From Robinsoniella peoriensis (GTDB lineage Bacteria; Bacillota; Clostridia; Lachnospirales; Lachnospiraceae): a DNA stretch of 64,000 nucleotides. The DNA lies in contig NZ_JTGN01000005.1 in NCBI RefSeq assembly GCF_000797495.1, positions 305,107-369,106 on the forward strand, written 5' to 3'. Positions 27,359 to 35,954 of the stretch are shown here, piece after piece. The position numbers were made by a program, and so were the translations under genes. The notes under the pieces were generated by a model. It worked only from the letters and a program-made list of their open reading frames with translations, searched no databases and was not told the origin of the DNA. Position 1 is the first letter of the stretch. Each line of letters opens with the position of its first letter.

Positions 27359-29728
27359 TTATAATACCTTAATTTTATATTCCTTACAACCCGCTTCCGG
27401 AATCAGATATGTCTGATTACCTTCTTCTTCCAGACTTCCTCTGCCTCCAGTATTGCTGCAAGGATTTTCCAAACACAGCTTCCAGCCTGAATCATGTGTG
27501 GCCGTCACCGTTAAGATATCCCCGTTCTTCTCTGCCTGAAGCTCTAATTTATCATTCAGTTCCTTCTTGTACACTACGGCTTTTATGCTCTTTCCCTCTT
27601 CCGGTTCAATCAGATGGAACGTCACATTGCTGCAGTAGTCATATTCGGCACAGTCATCTCGGTCTCCCACTGCCAGCAGTGTATTCGGCTTCACTAACAG
27701 TGGCAGGGAAAAATAATCAAACTTCTGTGTATACCATCTGCCTCCCACTAATTTTTCTTTTGTGATCCAATTGGTCCAGTTACCCTCCGGTACATAGTAG
27801 TTTGCTATGCCGTCTTCACGGAATACAGGTGCTGCCAAAAGGCTGTCACCTAACATATACTGCCTGTCCTGATATGCACAATTTGGATCTTCCGGAAATT
27901 CAAGCATCATAGCCCTCATCATCGGTATCCCCTGTTCATGAACCTGCACTGCCTGAGAAAACAAATAGGGCATCAGAGAGCATTTTAACCTGGTGAAAAA
28001 TCCCAGTACATCACAGGCTTCTTCATCAAACATCCAGGGCACACGGTAGGAATCATGTCCATGAAGCCTGCTGTGGGTAGATAAAAGACCAAATGCCGAC
28101 CATCTCTTGTATAGATCCGGTGTGGCGGTGCTGTCAAATCCACTGATATCATGCGCCCAAAATCCGAAACCGGACTGGCAGAAGGACAGGCCTCCTCTTA
28201 GGCTCTCCGCCATAGATTCATACGTTGCCAGGTTATCTCCGCCCCAGTTTACCGGGAACTGCTGGGTTCCTACCGTTGCGGACCGTGCAAATACGCAGGC
28301 ATCCCGTTCCCCTTTTTTGCGCTTAAGCATTTCATAAACCGTCCGGTTATATAGAAAGGTGTAGTAATTATGCATTTTTTGGGGATCAGATCCATCAAAC
28401 CACTGCACCTCTGTGGGTATTCTTTCCGCAAAATCCGTCTTCAGGCAGTCTACCCCCGTATCCAGCAATTCCTCTAATTTCCCTGCAAACCACCGGCACG
28501 CATCAGGATTTGTGAAATCTACAATGGTCTGTCCGGGCATCCAAAGATCACTCTGCCAGATGCTTCCGTCTTTCCGTCTGAGTAAATAACCGTATTCTTT
28601 TCCTTCCCGGTACAATTCAGAACGCTGTCCTATGTACGGATTAATCCAAACACAGATTTTAACACCATTTTCCTTTATTTTGGCTAACATCCCCTTCACA
28701 TCTTTAAATTTGCTGTCCCATTTAAAGTTGCAGAGTTCAAATGGCTTCATCCATCCTGCATCATAATGGAATACGCCAAGGGGAATATTCCTTTTCTTCA
28801 TTTCATCCACAAAACCGTGCACCACTTCCGGCTCATAACTCGGTGTCCAGCTGGTAGACAGCCAAAGCCCAAAGGACCATGCCGGCGGAACCGGGCTTCT
28901 TCCTGTCAGCGCAGTATAATTTCCAAGAACCTGCTTCGGTGTACCCCCTCCGATTACCATATATTCCAGAGTCTCACCCTCCACACTGAACTGCACTTTT
29001 CTCACATTCTCCGTTCCCACTTCAAATGTAATGTGCTCAGGATGATTTACCAGCACGCCGTATCCGTAATTAGACAGATAGAACGGAATATTTTTATAGC
29101 TCTGATCGCCAAATGTTCCGCCGTCTTTATTCCATATTTCGATCGTCTGGCCATTTTTAACGAGTGATGTGAATCTCTCCCCCAAACCATAAATATATTC
29201 CCCTACCCCTAGCGAAAGCTGCTCTCTCATATAGGTTTCCTTCATATAATGGGGACGCGGCGGACAATGATTGAAGTCACACCACTGGTCTGCCTCATAA
29301 TCCAAATCTGTCACATATGCCAGGCTCCTGTCTTTACTGGAAACCATTTTCTTCCCTTCATAATAAAAGCTGAAAGCAAATTCTCCTTTTTTTTCTATGA
29401 TTACCGTAGTTTTGCCGCTGGTCATCGAAATGGTTTCTTCCGTATCTGCAAATTGCAGGTCTGTCTGCTCCTGAAATAACTTAAATTCAGGTCCTTTTTC
29501 GATTTTTCCGTCATAATGGTTCACCCTGATTTTGATAACATCCCTTCTGGGGGAAGTAAACCATACCGTCATTGCAGGTCCGTATGTAGTATCATTTAAA
29601 TCCCGGATTTCAGCACAGGGGACGAATACCTCAATCCCCTCATCTGAAATCTTATACTCCCATAATGAGTGTACTTTATGCTGCCTGATTCCCTTTGCTT
29701 CTTCCCATATTCCATCTGTAAACCTCAT
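27359..29728 (-). CDS. yicI: Alpha-xylosidase, YicI-like (GH31)
   Basis: The 789-residue cytoplasmic enzyme closely follows E. coli YicI in layout and motifs. The nucleophile is Asp432 in KTDFAERIP, followed by the YicI-like VQWFDGSDPQ. The acid/base is Asp498 in NWGGDN. The N-terminal beta-sandwich covers about 1-270, the barrel about 280-600, and beta domains the rest. YicI-type enzymes remove alpha-1,6-xylose from isoprimeverose-like ends of xyloglucan oligosaccharides. Here it is a single gene convergent with an AraC regulator. ACAGGAGGGAAAAC precedes the ATG. A nested inverted repeat lies over its likely promoter at 29745-29786. No signal peptide is present. Confidence 0.92.
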   Translation of the reverse strand: MRFTDGIWEEAKGIRQHKVHSLWEYKISDEGIEVFVPCAEIRDLNDTTYGPAMTVWFTSPRRDVIKIRVNHYDGKIEKGPEFKLFQEQTDLQFADTEETISMTSGKTTVIIEKKGEFAFSFYYEGKKMVSSKDRSLAYVTDLDYEADQWCDFNHCPPRPHYMKETYMREQLSLGVGEYIYGLGERFTSLVKNGQTIEIWNKDGGTFGDQSYKNIPFYLSNYGYGVLVNHPEHITFEVGTENVRKVQFSVEGETLEYMVIGGGTPKQVLGNYTALTGRSPVPPAWSFGLWLSTSWTPSYEPEVVHGFVDEMKKRNIPLGVFHYDAGWMKPFELCNFKWDSKFKDVKGMLAKIKENGVKICVWINPYIGQRSELYREGKEYGYLLRRKDGSIWQSDLWMPGQTIVDFTNPDACRWFAGKLEELLDTGVDCLKTDFAERIPTEVQWFDGSDPQKMHNYYTFLYNRTVYEMLKRKKGERDACVFARSATVGTQQFPVNWGGDNLATYESMAESLRGGLSFCQSGFGFWAHDISGFDSTATPDLYKRWSAFGLLSTHSRLHGHDSYRVPWMFDEEACDVLGFFTRLKCSLMPYLFSQAVQVHEQGIPMMRAMMLEFPEDPNCAYQDRQYMLGDSLLAAPVFREDGIANYYVPEGNWTNWITKEKLVGGRWYTQKFDYFSLPLLVKPNTLLAVGDRDDCAEYDYCSNVTFHLIEPEEGKSIKAVVYKKELNDKLELQAEKNGDILTVTATHDSGWKLCLENPCSNTGGRGSLEEEGNQTYLIPEAGCKEYKIKVL

Positions 29729-29744
29729 GTTTTCCCTCCTGTAT

Positions 29745-29786
29745 TATCAATTTTTCTTGCTGTAAAAAGTATATACAGAATTGATA
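29745..29786 (-). promoter_or_regulatory. Nested inverted repeat upstream of the YicI-like gene
   Basis: TATCAATT (29745-29752) pairs with AATTGATA (29779-29786), and inside it CTGT pairs with ACAG. It overlaps a possible -10 (TATACT on the minus strand, near 29768-29773). It may be an operator or a leader stem-loop; the choice cannot be made from sequence. Confidence 0.45.
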
Positions 29787-29840
29787 AATTAAACATGGGC
29801 TTATTTGTCTTTTTTATTATGCAAATTAGCTATTTTATTT

Positions 29841-29889
29841 TCCGCACACTACCTCTATCTTCAAAGCGTCCCTTACTCAGCTAAACCCC
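29841..29889 (-). repeat. Solo end of the hairpin element (matches 50744-50792)
   Basis: Read on the minus strand, 49 bp from GGGGTTTAGCTGAG onward match the left end of the element at 50744 with about five differences, including the long block AAGGGACGCTTTGAAGATAG. The match then stops abruptly. It abuts the 3' stem-loop of the TPM gene. Confidence 0.8.
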
Positions 29890-29918
29890 AATTTAAGCCA
29901 AAATTGTTTGGCCTGGGG
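29886..29918 (-). terminator. Stem-loop after the TPM-domain gene
   Basis: GCCAAA-ATTG-TTTGGC forms a perfect inner stem. CCCCA (29886-29890) and TGGGG (29914-29918) form an outer one. It lies 15 bp after the stop at 29933, with only TTT following on the minus strand. Confidence 0.6.
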
Positions 29919-29932
29919 AATTGCATGGACTT

Positions 29933-30736
29933 TTAAAATCTCCCGGAAGCCCCGCCGCCGCCTGAAGAACCGCCTCCGCCAAAGGATCCGCCGCCACCGA
30001 AGGAACCGCCCCCGAAGGAGCCGCCGCCGAAAGAGCCACCGCCAAATGGGCCTCCAAAGAATCCGCCGCCGCGTCCGCCTCTGCCGCCGCCTCTTAAGAA
30101 GATTACGATAAAAAATAATATCAGACCTATGCTGATAAACGAACCTCCATTTGATGATTCCCCGTAATCCTCATCAGCAAAGCCCTCTTGTATATTGGCA
30201 TCGTCCAGGTTAGATGGTTCTTCCAGGTTATATTCTGCGTACACTTCCTTTAATACACCGGTAAACATGGTCTTCATCCCCAAGTCCCAATTATCTTCTT
30301 TTAAAGCCGGTGTACCCAGATTGCGGATGATTCTTCCTGCCTTGGCATCATTAATCGCCCCCTCAAGTCCATATCCCACTTCAATTCTAACTTCTCTTTC
30401 CTGTAAAGCCAGAAGAATTAAGACACCGGAGTTCTTGGATTTATCACCAATTCCATATTCCCGGAACATCTCATTGGCGTAATCTTCAATAGAATTTCCA
30501 TCCAGGGTCTGTATCGTTGATACAACAACCTGTGCTTTCGACTTGTCATTTAGCAATTTACTCTGTGCAATCATATATTGTTTCGTTTCATTACTCAAAA
30601 GTCCTGCGAAATCATTTACATAAAACTCTCTTGTGGGAGCCTGAATACCGGCTGCCGCTTTTACCGGTAAATAAGCCAGCATCAGCACCATCGTAACCAT
30701 AAGGCTATATGCAAAAATATTTTTTATTTTTTTCAT
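29933..30736 (-). CDS. TPM domain membrane protein with glycine-rich tail (YgcG-like)
   Basis: The ATG at 30734-30736 (MKKIKNIFAYSLM) is chosen because it opens a signal peptide and follows TAGGAGTCAT. The 267-residue product has a signal peptide of about 28 residues. A TPM domain follows (about 40-165, starting VNDFAGLLS), then an acidic linker, one membrane helix near 200-215 and a tail of GGGSFGGGS-like repeats. TPM proteins of this kind are paired with LemA in many bacteria, as here, where lemA lies 22 bp upstream. The role is unclear; they are linked to envelope quality control and membrane stress. The Gly-rich tail is encoded by a GC-rich repetitive stretch unlike the neighbouring sequence. 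Confidence 0.9.
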   Translation of the reverse strand: MKKIKNIFAYSLMVTMVLMLAYLPVKAAAGIQAPTREFYVNDFAGLLSNETKQYMIAQSKLLNDKSKAQVVVSTIQTLDGNSIEDYANEMFREYGIGDKSKNSGVLILLALQEREVRIEVGYGLEGAINDAKAGRIIRNLGTPALKEDNWDLGMKTMFTGVLKEVYAEYNLEEPSNLDDANIQEGFADEDYGESSNGGSFISIGLILFFIVIFLRGGGRGGRGGGFFGGPFGGGSFGGGSFGGGSFGGGGSFGGGGSSGGGGASGRF

Positions 30737-30758
30737 ATGACTCCTACCATACCATCTC

Positions 30759-31337
30759 CTATTGCCCCTCAAAATTGACTTCCGGTACCTGCTGCGCCCC
30801 TTCGGCAGCCTGGAAATATTCTGCTTTCTCAAATCCCAGCAGATTAGCAAAAATGTTGGAAGGAAATCTTCTTATTTTCTGGTTATAATTTTTCACTGCA
30901 TCATTATAGTCTTTTCTTGCAACTGCAATCCGGTTTTCCGTGCCCGCAAGTTCATCAGAAAGAGCGATAAACTGTTGATTTGCTTTTAGATCCGGATAAT
31001 TTTCCACAACCATAAGCAGTCTGCTCAGTGCACCGGACAATTGATTGTCAGCATCTGCCTTTTCTTCCATACTTGCAGCTCCTGCCAGTTTTGCTCTGGC
31101 ATTGCTTACATCTTCGATTACCTCTTTCTCATGTTCTGCATAACCTTTTACCGTATTTACCAGATTGGGAATGAGATCTACTCTTCTTTGGAGCATCGTA
31201 TCAATATTAGCCCTCTGATTTTCCACATTTTCATTAATTCCTACCAGGGAATTATACTGGCTGATACCAACAACTACCAGTATTACAATAATTCCAACAA
31301 TTACCCATATTGCGATTTTACTTCCAGATCTTTTCAT
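30759..31337 (-). CDS. lemA: LemA family protein
   Basis: The 192-residue protein has one N-terminal membrane helix (about 8-26, IWVIVGIIVILVVVG). A long helical domain carries the family landmarks RRVDLIPNLVNTVKGYAEHE (about 50-69), NA-x-AKL, and NFPSN-like RRFPSNIFANLLGF near 160. LemA proteins are membrane-anchored helical bundles of uncertain function, almost always next to a TPM-domain gene. GAGGGTGAAAAC precedes the start. It is the first gene of a two-gene operon ending at the stem-loop near 29900. Length is typical. Confidence 0.94.
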   Translation of the reverse strand: MKRSGSKIAIWVIVGIIVILVVVGISQYNSLVGINENVENQRANIDTMLQRRVDLIPNLVNTVKGYAEHEKEVIEDVSNARAKLAGAASMEEKADADNQLSGALSRLLMVVENYPDLKANQQFIALSDELAGTENRIAVARKDYNDAVKNYNQKIRRFPSNIFANLLGFEKAEYFQAAEGAQQVPEVNFEGQ

Positions 31338-31645
31338 GTTTTCACCCTCTGCACATTGCCGTTAACATCAGCAATGCTGCCGCCTCCTATTGATTTCTGT
31401 TGATTCTGCTGCCTTATTTGAAATATATTATATTTATTTTTATTGTATGAACGTTTTCTCTTTCTTAACATTCTATATTAGTATTTACTATCCTTTGTAA
31501 TCCATTCAGATTTTTATTATAGTAATTTTTTATCTTTCTATACATAAAAACAAACTAAAAACAGGCTTTCTGTGAAAAATAAGAACTATGGTCTTTCTTT
31601 CCGGCGATTTACATATATTGTAGAAAATGATTCTGGGAGAATTTC
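31338..31645. other. Divergent intergenic region between lemA and the subtilase gene
   Basis: The 308 bp are AT-rich and hold the start regions of both genes. I see no gene, repeat or convincing consensus promoter. GGGAGAATTTC just before 31646 is the ribosome site of the protease gene. Confidence 0.6.
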
Positions 31646-33400
31646 ATGGAATGCAATCAAAATGTTGCCTCTGAAGAGTTTGCTGATTTTATCATATCGA
31701 ATAGCAATTATAGTTTAGATGATACACTTCAGAACAATCCTTCGGCATGTGGGGATTATGTCGACAACCAATTTTCTATAGTATATATTCCCATGCAGGA
31801 AGCAGCTCCAATAACTACAGAAAAATACGAATATTATTCTATTCCAAATCTTTATACCACTCTCGATACATCCAGCATGGAAGCATCCGGTATATTGGAT
31901 ACCATTGAACAACCTCTTTTGAATTTGCGGGGACAGGGAACTATTATTGGATTTATTGATACCGGAATCAACTATCAAAATCCGTTATTCCGGCTTTCAG
32001 ATGGCAGTTCCCGTATTTTGGGAATTTGGGATCAGACCTTACCGTCTTTGGAAATTCCCCAGAAATTACCGCCGGGAATACCAGGTTTCACTGTAAATGA
32101 CACCATTATTTATGGAACAGAATTTACGAATACCGAAATTAATGAAGCTCTGGCATCCGAAAATCCATTAGAGTTAGTTCCAAGTACAGACACCAACGGA
32201 CATGGAACCTTTCTGGCTGGCATAGCCGCAGGTACACAATCACCAAATGGAGATTTTATCGGAGCCGCGCCGGAATGTAATATTGCAGTCGTTAAACTCA
32301 AACCTGCAAAACAATATTTACGGGATTTCTACTTAATACAGGACTCTGCTGTAGCATATCAGGAAAATGATATTATGATGGGAATTAAATATCTGACACT
32401 TATATCTGCCCGATATAAAATGCCATTGATCATTTGTCTCGGACTTGGGACTAACATGGGAAGCCATGAAGGAACATCGCCGCTTGGGCTGCTGTTAAGA
32501 AGATTAAATCTGATGACAGGATTTGCATCAGTTGTAGCTGCCGGAAATGAAGTAGGAATGTACCATCATTTTTTAGGCAATATCAAAACCGGTTTGGAAT
32601 ATGAGGATGCAGAAGTATCCGTTGGCGTTGATGAAAAAGGATTTGTGGTTGAACTATGGTCATCTCCCCCGGAACTTTACACCGTCGGTTTTGTATCACC
32701 TACCGGACAAACGATCCCACGCATTCCCTTGATCGAGGAAAGAGACACACATGTGACTTTCACACTGGAAAACACACAGATTACAGTTCATTACGACATA
32801 TCGGAAATGGGCTCCGGCAGTCAGTTTATCACTATGCGGTTTCAGTCGCCTACACCGGGAATTTGGAGAATCCGCGTGTATAATTATCTATTTATCAGCG
32901 GCAGTTACCATATGTGGCTCCCGATTCAGGGATTTATTTCCCGCTCAACCGTTTTTTTAAAACCGAATCCGTTTACTACAATCACAGAACCGGCAAACGC
33001 CTACAGTTGTATTACTGTCGGAGCCTACAACCATCGGGATGGCAGTCTGTATATTCATTCCAGCTATGGGTATAACCGCATTAACTTTCTGAAGCCAAAT
33101 CTGGTTGCACCCGGAGTGAATGTATATGGCCCTGCTGTGTCCGGCATACCTGCAGAATCCGGCATACCCATGACCTATCAGACCGGAACTTCCGTAGCCG
33201 CAGCACATGTTGCAGGCGCTGCAGCCAATCTGATGACCTGGGGCATTGTGCAAGGACATAATCCCGGTATGAATGCAAATTCTATCAGAACCTATTTAAT
33301 CCGTGGTGCTGACCGAAATCCTGCGTATGTTTATCCGAACAGGGAGTGGGGTATGGGTACGCTCAATCTCTATCAGACGATTCTAAGGCTTCGTGAGTAG
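31646..33400 (+). CDS. S8 (subtilisin) family peptidase, Csp-like
   Basis: This 584-residue protease has an intact catalytic triad: Asp105 in FIDTGI, His186 in NGHGT and Ser516 in GTSVAAAHVAG. A ~130-residue insertion lies between the His and Ser blocks, a layout seen in clostridial CspB/CspC-like subtilases. There is no signal peptide and no clear prodomain beyond about 95 N-terminal residues, so it probably acts inside the cell or in the spore. Csp proteins process spore cortex lytic enzymes. A germination role is possible but is not supported by neighbours. GGGAGAATTTC precedes the ATG. A strong stem-loop separates it from the convergent GH43 gene. Confidence 0.88.
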   Translation: MECNQNVASEEFADFIISNSNYSLDDTLQNNPSACGDYVDNQFSIVYIPMQEAAPITTEKYEYYSIPNLYTTLDTSSMEASGILDTIEQPLLNLRGQGTIIGFIDTGINYQNPLFRLSDGSSRILGIWDQTLPSLEIPQKLPPGIPGFTVNDTIIYGTEFTNTEINEALASENPLELVPSTDTNGHGTFLAGIAAGTQSPNGDFIGAAPECNIAVVKLKPAKQYLRDFYLIQDSAVAYQENDIMMGIKYLTLISARYKMPLIICLGLGTNMGSHEGTSPLGLLLRRLNLMTGFASVVAAGNEVGMYHHFLGNIKTGLEYEDAEVSVGVDEKGFVVELWSSPPELYTVGFVSPTGQTIPRIPLIEERDTHVTFTLENTQITVHYDISEMGSGSQFITMRFQSPTPGIWRIRVYNYLFISGSYHMWLPIQGFISRSTVFLKPNPFTTITEPANAYSCITVGAYNHRDGSLYIHSSYGYNRINFLKPNLVAPGVNVYGPAVSGIPAESGIPMTYQTGTSVAAAHVAGAAANLMTWGIVQGHNPGMNANSIRTYLIRGADRNPAYVYPNREWGMGTLNLYQTILRLRE

Positions 33401-33429
33401 ATAACGGGCTTTTGAAAACAAAAATACAT

Positions 33430-33482
33430 CCGCAAGCCAGAGGATTCATTACAAAAAAGTAATAAAATTCTCCGGTTTGTGG
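33430..33482. terminator. Long bidirectional stem-loop between convergent genes
   Basis: CCGCAAGCC, GAG, ATT and ATTAC on the left arm pair with GTAAT, AAT, CTC and GGTTTGTGG on the right, around an A-rich loop. It serves the subtilase gene on one side and the GH43 gene on the other. Confidence 0.75.
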
Positions 33483-33499
33483 AATGCTTGCCTTTCCGC

Positions 33500-35032
33500 C
33501 TAATAATCCAATACTTTTACTGCGAAATCTTTAAAAACAGCCTCGCCATTTTCCGCAAACAACCCTATAAATGTCCCTGTAAAGGTCATCGATTTAGTAC
33601 CTTCTGTACAAAGCCCTGCTACCAGTCCAGAACCCAATTCAATATAATCATTCCCATTCAGGCTATAAAAAAATTTATAGTAAGTACGATCTGATTCCAT
33701 TTTCAGCATTATCTCTTCAGCCATTGGAATATCAACACTGGAAGTAACCGTAAAAATATCATGAATATGTTTAGCCAGACAGATTTTCCATGTATTGAGT
33801 ACTCTGGTGAGATATATTTCATAATGGTAAGAATCATTGTAAAAAGTTGTCAAGCCGGCACGCATGCCCTGTATTGCATTTGTTATACGTACTTTGACCG
33901 TTGAAATAGTATAAAAACCTTTTTGCCGAACTCCAAGCCAGGTCGGACTGCCAATGTCATTTAAGGTAATATTTGTACCTCTTAGAATCAGTTCCTTATT
34001 TACTGTATCTCTAATATAGTTTTTCATCATAGGATTTCTGAGGAAATTGTACTGGGGATAGAAAGATTCCCATGAAAAATTGTCGCAAAAATCCCGGTTT
34101 ACAGGCTGTACTGCTTCTCCTGGAAGAGGACCATCCATCTCCAGCGCAATCAGTCCGTCTTCACCAACTACCGGCCATCCTTCTTTTGTCCATTTAACAG
34201 GTGCAAGAAATGTTTCGCGGCCTAAATTGTGGAGAAGTACACGGTTCGTTTTTTCCTGGCATGGACGAATACCGAGACACACTAACCACCAGTTTCCATT
34301 CTGATCTTCTACCATGTCAGCATGTCCTGTGCAGTAAACTTCCTCTCTCATATCATTTCTGTGTGTAAGAATCGGATTATCAGGACATTCTTCAAAGGGT
34401 CCATAAGGGCTGTCAGCACGCATTATCGTTTCCATATGCCCATATTCTGTGCCTCCTTCAGCCAGCATCAGGTAATACTTCCCAAACCATTTATAAAGAT
34501 GTGGACCTTCGGCATATCTTCCTCCGCATCCTCTGCTAATTATCATGCTCCCGGTAAGGATTTCTCCGGTAAAAGGATCGATCCGGCACAGGTAAATTGC
34601 AGTCTCTCCATTTTCATCAAGATCAGTGGAAACAAAATATACAGATCCGTCATCGTCAAAAAGCAGAGAAGGATCAATTCCTCCCTGATCTATCCAAACC
34701 GGATTAGACCAGCCCCTCACTATATCTGTTGTATGTACAATGAAATTACCTTTGCCCGAGACATTTGTTGTTACCATGAAAAATGTTCCGTCGTGATAAC
34801 GCAGCGTAGGTGCAAAAATTCCTCCGGAAGGTCTGCAATTATGCAAAAAAAGCTGTGTCTCATTTACAAGACAATGTCCCAGTAGTTCCCAATTGACTAG
34901 ATTTTTACTGTGATAAACAGGTACTCCCGGAAAAAATTCAAAAGATGAATTAACAATATAATAATCTTCTCCTACTCTACAGATCGAAGGATCGGGATTG
35001 TATCCGGAGATGATCGGGTTTTTGTATTTCAT
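33500..35032 (-). CDS. GH43 glycosidase (beta-xylosidase/alpha-L-arabinofuranosidase type)
   Basis: The 510-residue enzyme has an N-terminal five-bladed propeller (about 1-310) with the three GH43 acids. These are the base Asp14 (NPDPS), the pKa-tuning Asp120 (GGIDPS) and the acid Glu175 (AEGPHLY). A C-terminal beta-sandwich (about 325-510) completes the active site, as in the long beta-xylosidase subfamilies. There is no signal peptide, so it works on imported xylo- or arabino-oligosaccharides. It is the last gene of an operon with two permeases and a binding protein. TGGAGGACATTTAA precedes the start. Sub-specificity cannot be set without alignment. Confidence 0.92.
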   Translation of the reverse strand: MKYKNPIISGYNPDPSICRVGEDYYIVNSSFEFFPGVPVYHSKNLVNWELLGHCLVNETQLFLHNCRPSGGIFAPTLRYHDGTFFMVTTNVSGKGNFIVHTTDIVRGWSNPVWIDQGGIDPSLLFDDDGSVYFVSTDLDENGETAIYLCRIDPFTGEILTGSMIISRGCGGRYAEGPHLYKWFGKYYLMLAEGGTEYGHMETIMRADSPYGPFEECPDNPILTHRNDMREEVYCTGHADMVEDQNGNWWLVCLGIRPCQEKTNRVLLHNLGRETFLAPVKWTKEGWPVVGEDGLIALEMDGPLPGEAVQPVNRDFCDNFSWESFYPQYNFLRNPMMKNYIRDTVNKELILRGTNITLNDIGSPTWLGVRQKGFYTISTVKVRITNAIQGMRAGLTTFYNDSYHYEIYLTRVLNTWKICLAKHIHDIFTVTSSVDIPMAEEIMLKMESDRTYYKFFYSLNGNDYIELGSGLVAGLCTEGTKSMTFTGTFIGLFAENGEAVFKDFAVKVLDY

Positions 35033-35085
35033 TTAAATGTCCTCCAATTTTTTTGAATTTGTTTCTGTAACTTTGCTTGGGTGCG

Positions 35086-35937
35086 TCATCCCTTTAGCCC
35101 CGACATTTTAATCCCCTGTATAAAATATTTCTGACAAGTTGAAAAGATCAAAAGTACAGGAAATAAAGATATAAGAGCCATTGCCATCATCTGTCCCACC
35201 TGAACGTTTCCCTGGGATCCTTTGAAAAACTGCAATCCAATTGCAATTGTGAATTTATCGTCAGAATTCAAGTAAATCAACGGGTTAAAAAAATCATTCC
35301 AGTTATACACAAGCGCCATAACCAAAACTGCAAGCATAACCGGCCTGACTGCTGGGAGAAGTATTTTGGTAAATATCTTCAGTGAATTGGCACCATCTAT
35401 TTTTGCAGCTTCGTCTAATTCTCTGGGTAATGTGCGAAAAAACTGAATAAATAGAAATATATTAAATGCCCCGCCACCCAACCAACTGGGGATAACCAAT
35501 GGCCACATCGTATCCACCATTCCCAGTTTATAGTATAAAAGATATTGTGGAATCAAAGTGACCTGTGCAGGCAGCATCATAGTCCCCAGAAGTACCATAA
35601 ACAATACCTTGGCATACCTGGCATCAAACCTGGCAAATCCATAAGCTACAATCGAAGAAGAAAGTACCGTCCCTGTAGTAGCTATAAATGTAATCATTGC
35701 CGTATTCTTAAAATACAAACTGAAATTTGCTCCTTTCCATCCTTCCACAAAATTTTCCAATGTTACATGCTCCGGAAACAATACCGGAGGCATTTTATAA
35801 ATATCCGTCATAGGCTTAAAGGATGTTGAAATCATCCATATAAACGGGAAAAGGCAGATTGCTGCTGCCACTATTAGCACAAAGTATGTCATGGTTCTTG
35901 CTGCAAGCTTCGTCTTTTTCTGTGATCTTATACGCAT
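35086..35937 (-). CDS. Carbohydrate ABC transporter permease (MalG type)
   Basis: The ATG at 35935-35937 is used, as GGGGGAGGGA lies about six bases upstream; an in-frame earlier start overlaps it. The 283-residue protein has six membrane helices and the EAA loop DEAAKIDGANSLKIFTKILLP, given here by its start DEAAKIDG, near residue 180. It pairs with the MalF-type permease encoded upstream. With the binding protein gene inactivated by a stop codon, this importer may be non-functional unless another binding protein serves it. No ATPase gene is in the operon. Confidence 0.93.
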   Translation of the reverse strand: MRIRSQKKTKLAARTMTYFVLIVAAAICLFPFIWMISTSFKPMTDIYKMPPVLFPEHVTLENFVEGWKGANFSLYFKNTAMITFIATTGTVLSSSIVAYGFARFDARYAKVLFMVLLGTMMLPAQVTLIPQYLLYYKLGMVDTMWPLVIPSWLGGGAFNIFLFIQFFRTLPRELDEAAKIDGANSLKIFTKILLPAVRPVMLAVLVMALVYNWNDFFNPLIYLNSDDKFTIAIGLQFFKGSQGNVQVGQMMAMALISLFPVLLIFSTCQKYFIQGIKMSGLKG

Positions 35938-35954
35938 CTTATTTCCCTCCCCCA

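Noticed and set aside
29908..30111. Plus-strand Arg-rich frame opposite the Gly-rich tail of the TPM protein
   Set aside because: It is the antisense shadow of a GGGSF-type repeat; composition explains it.
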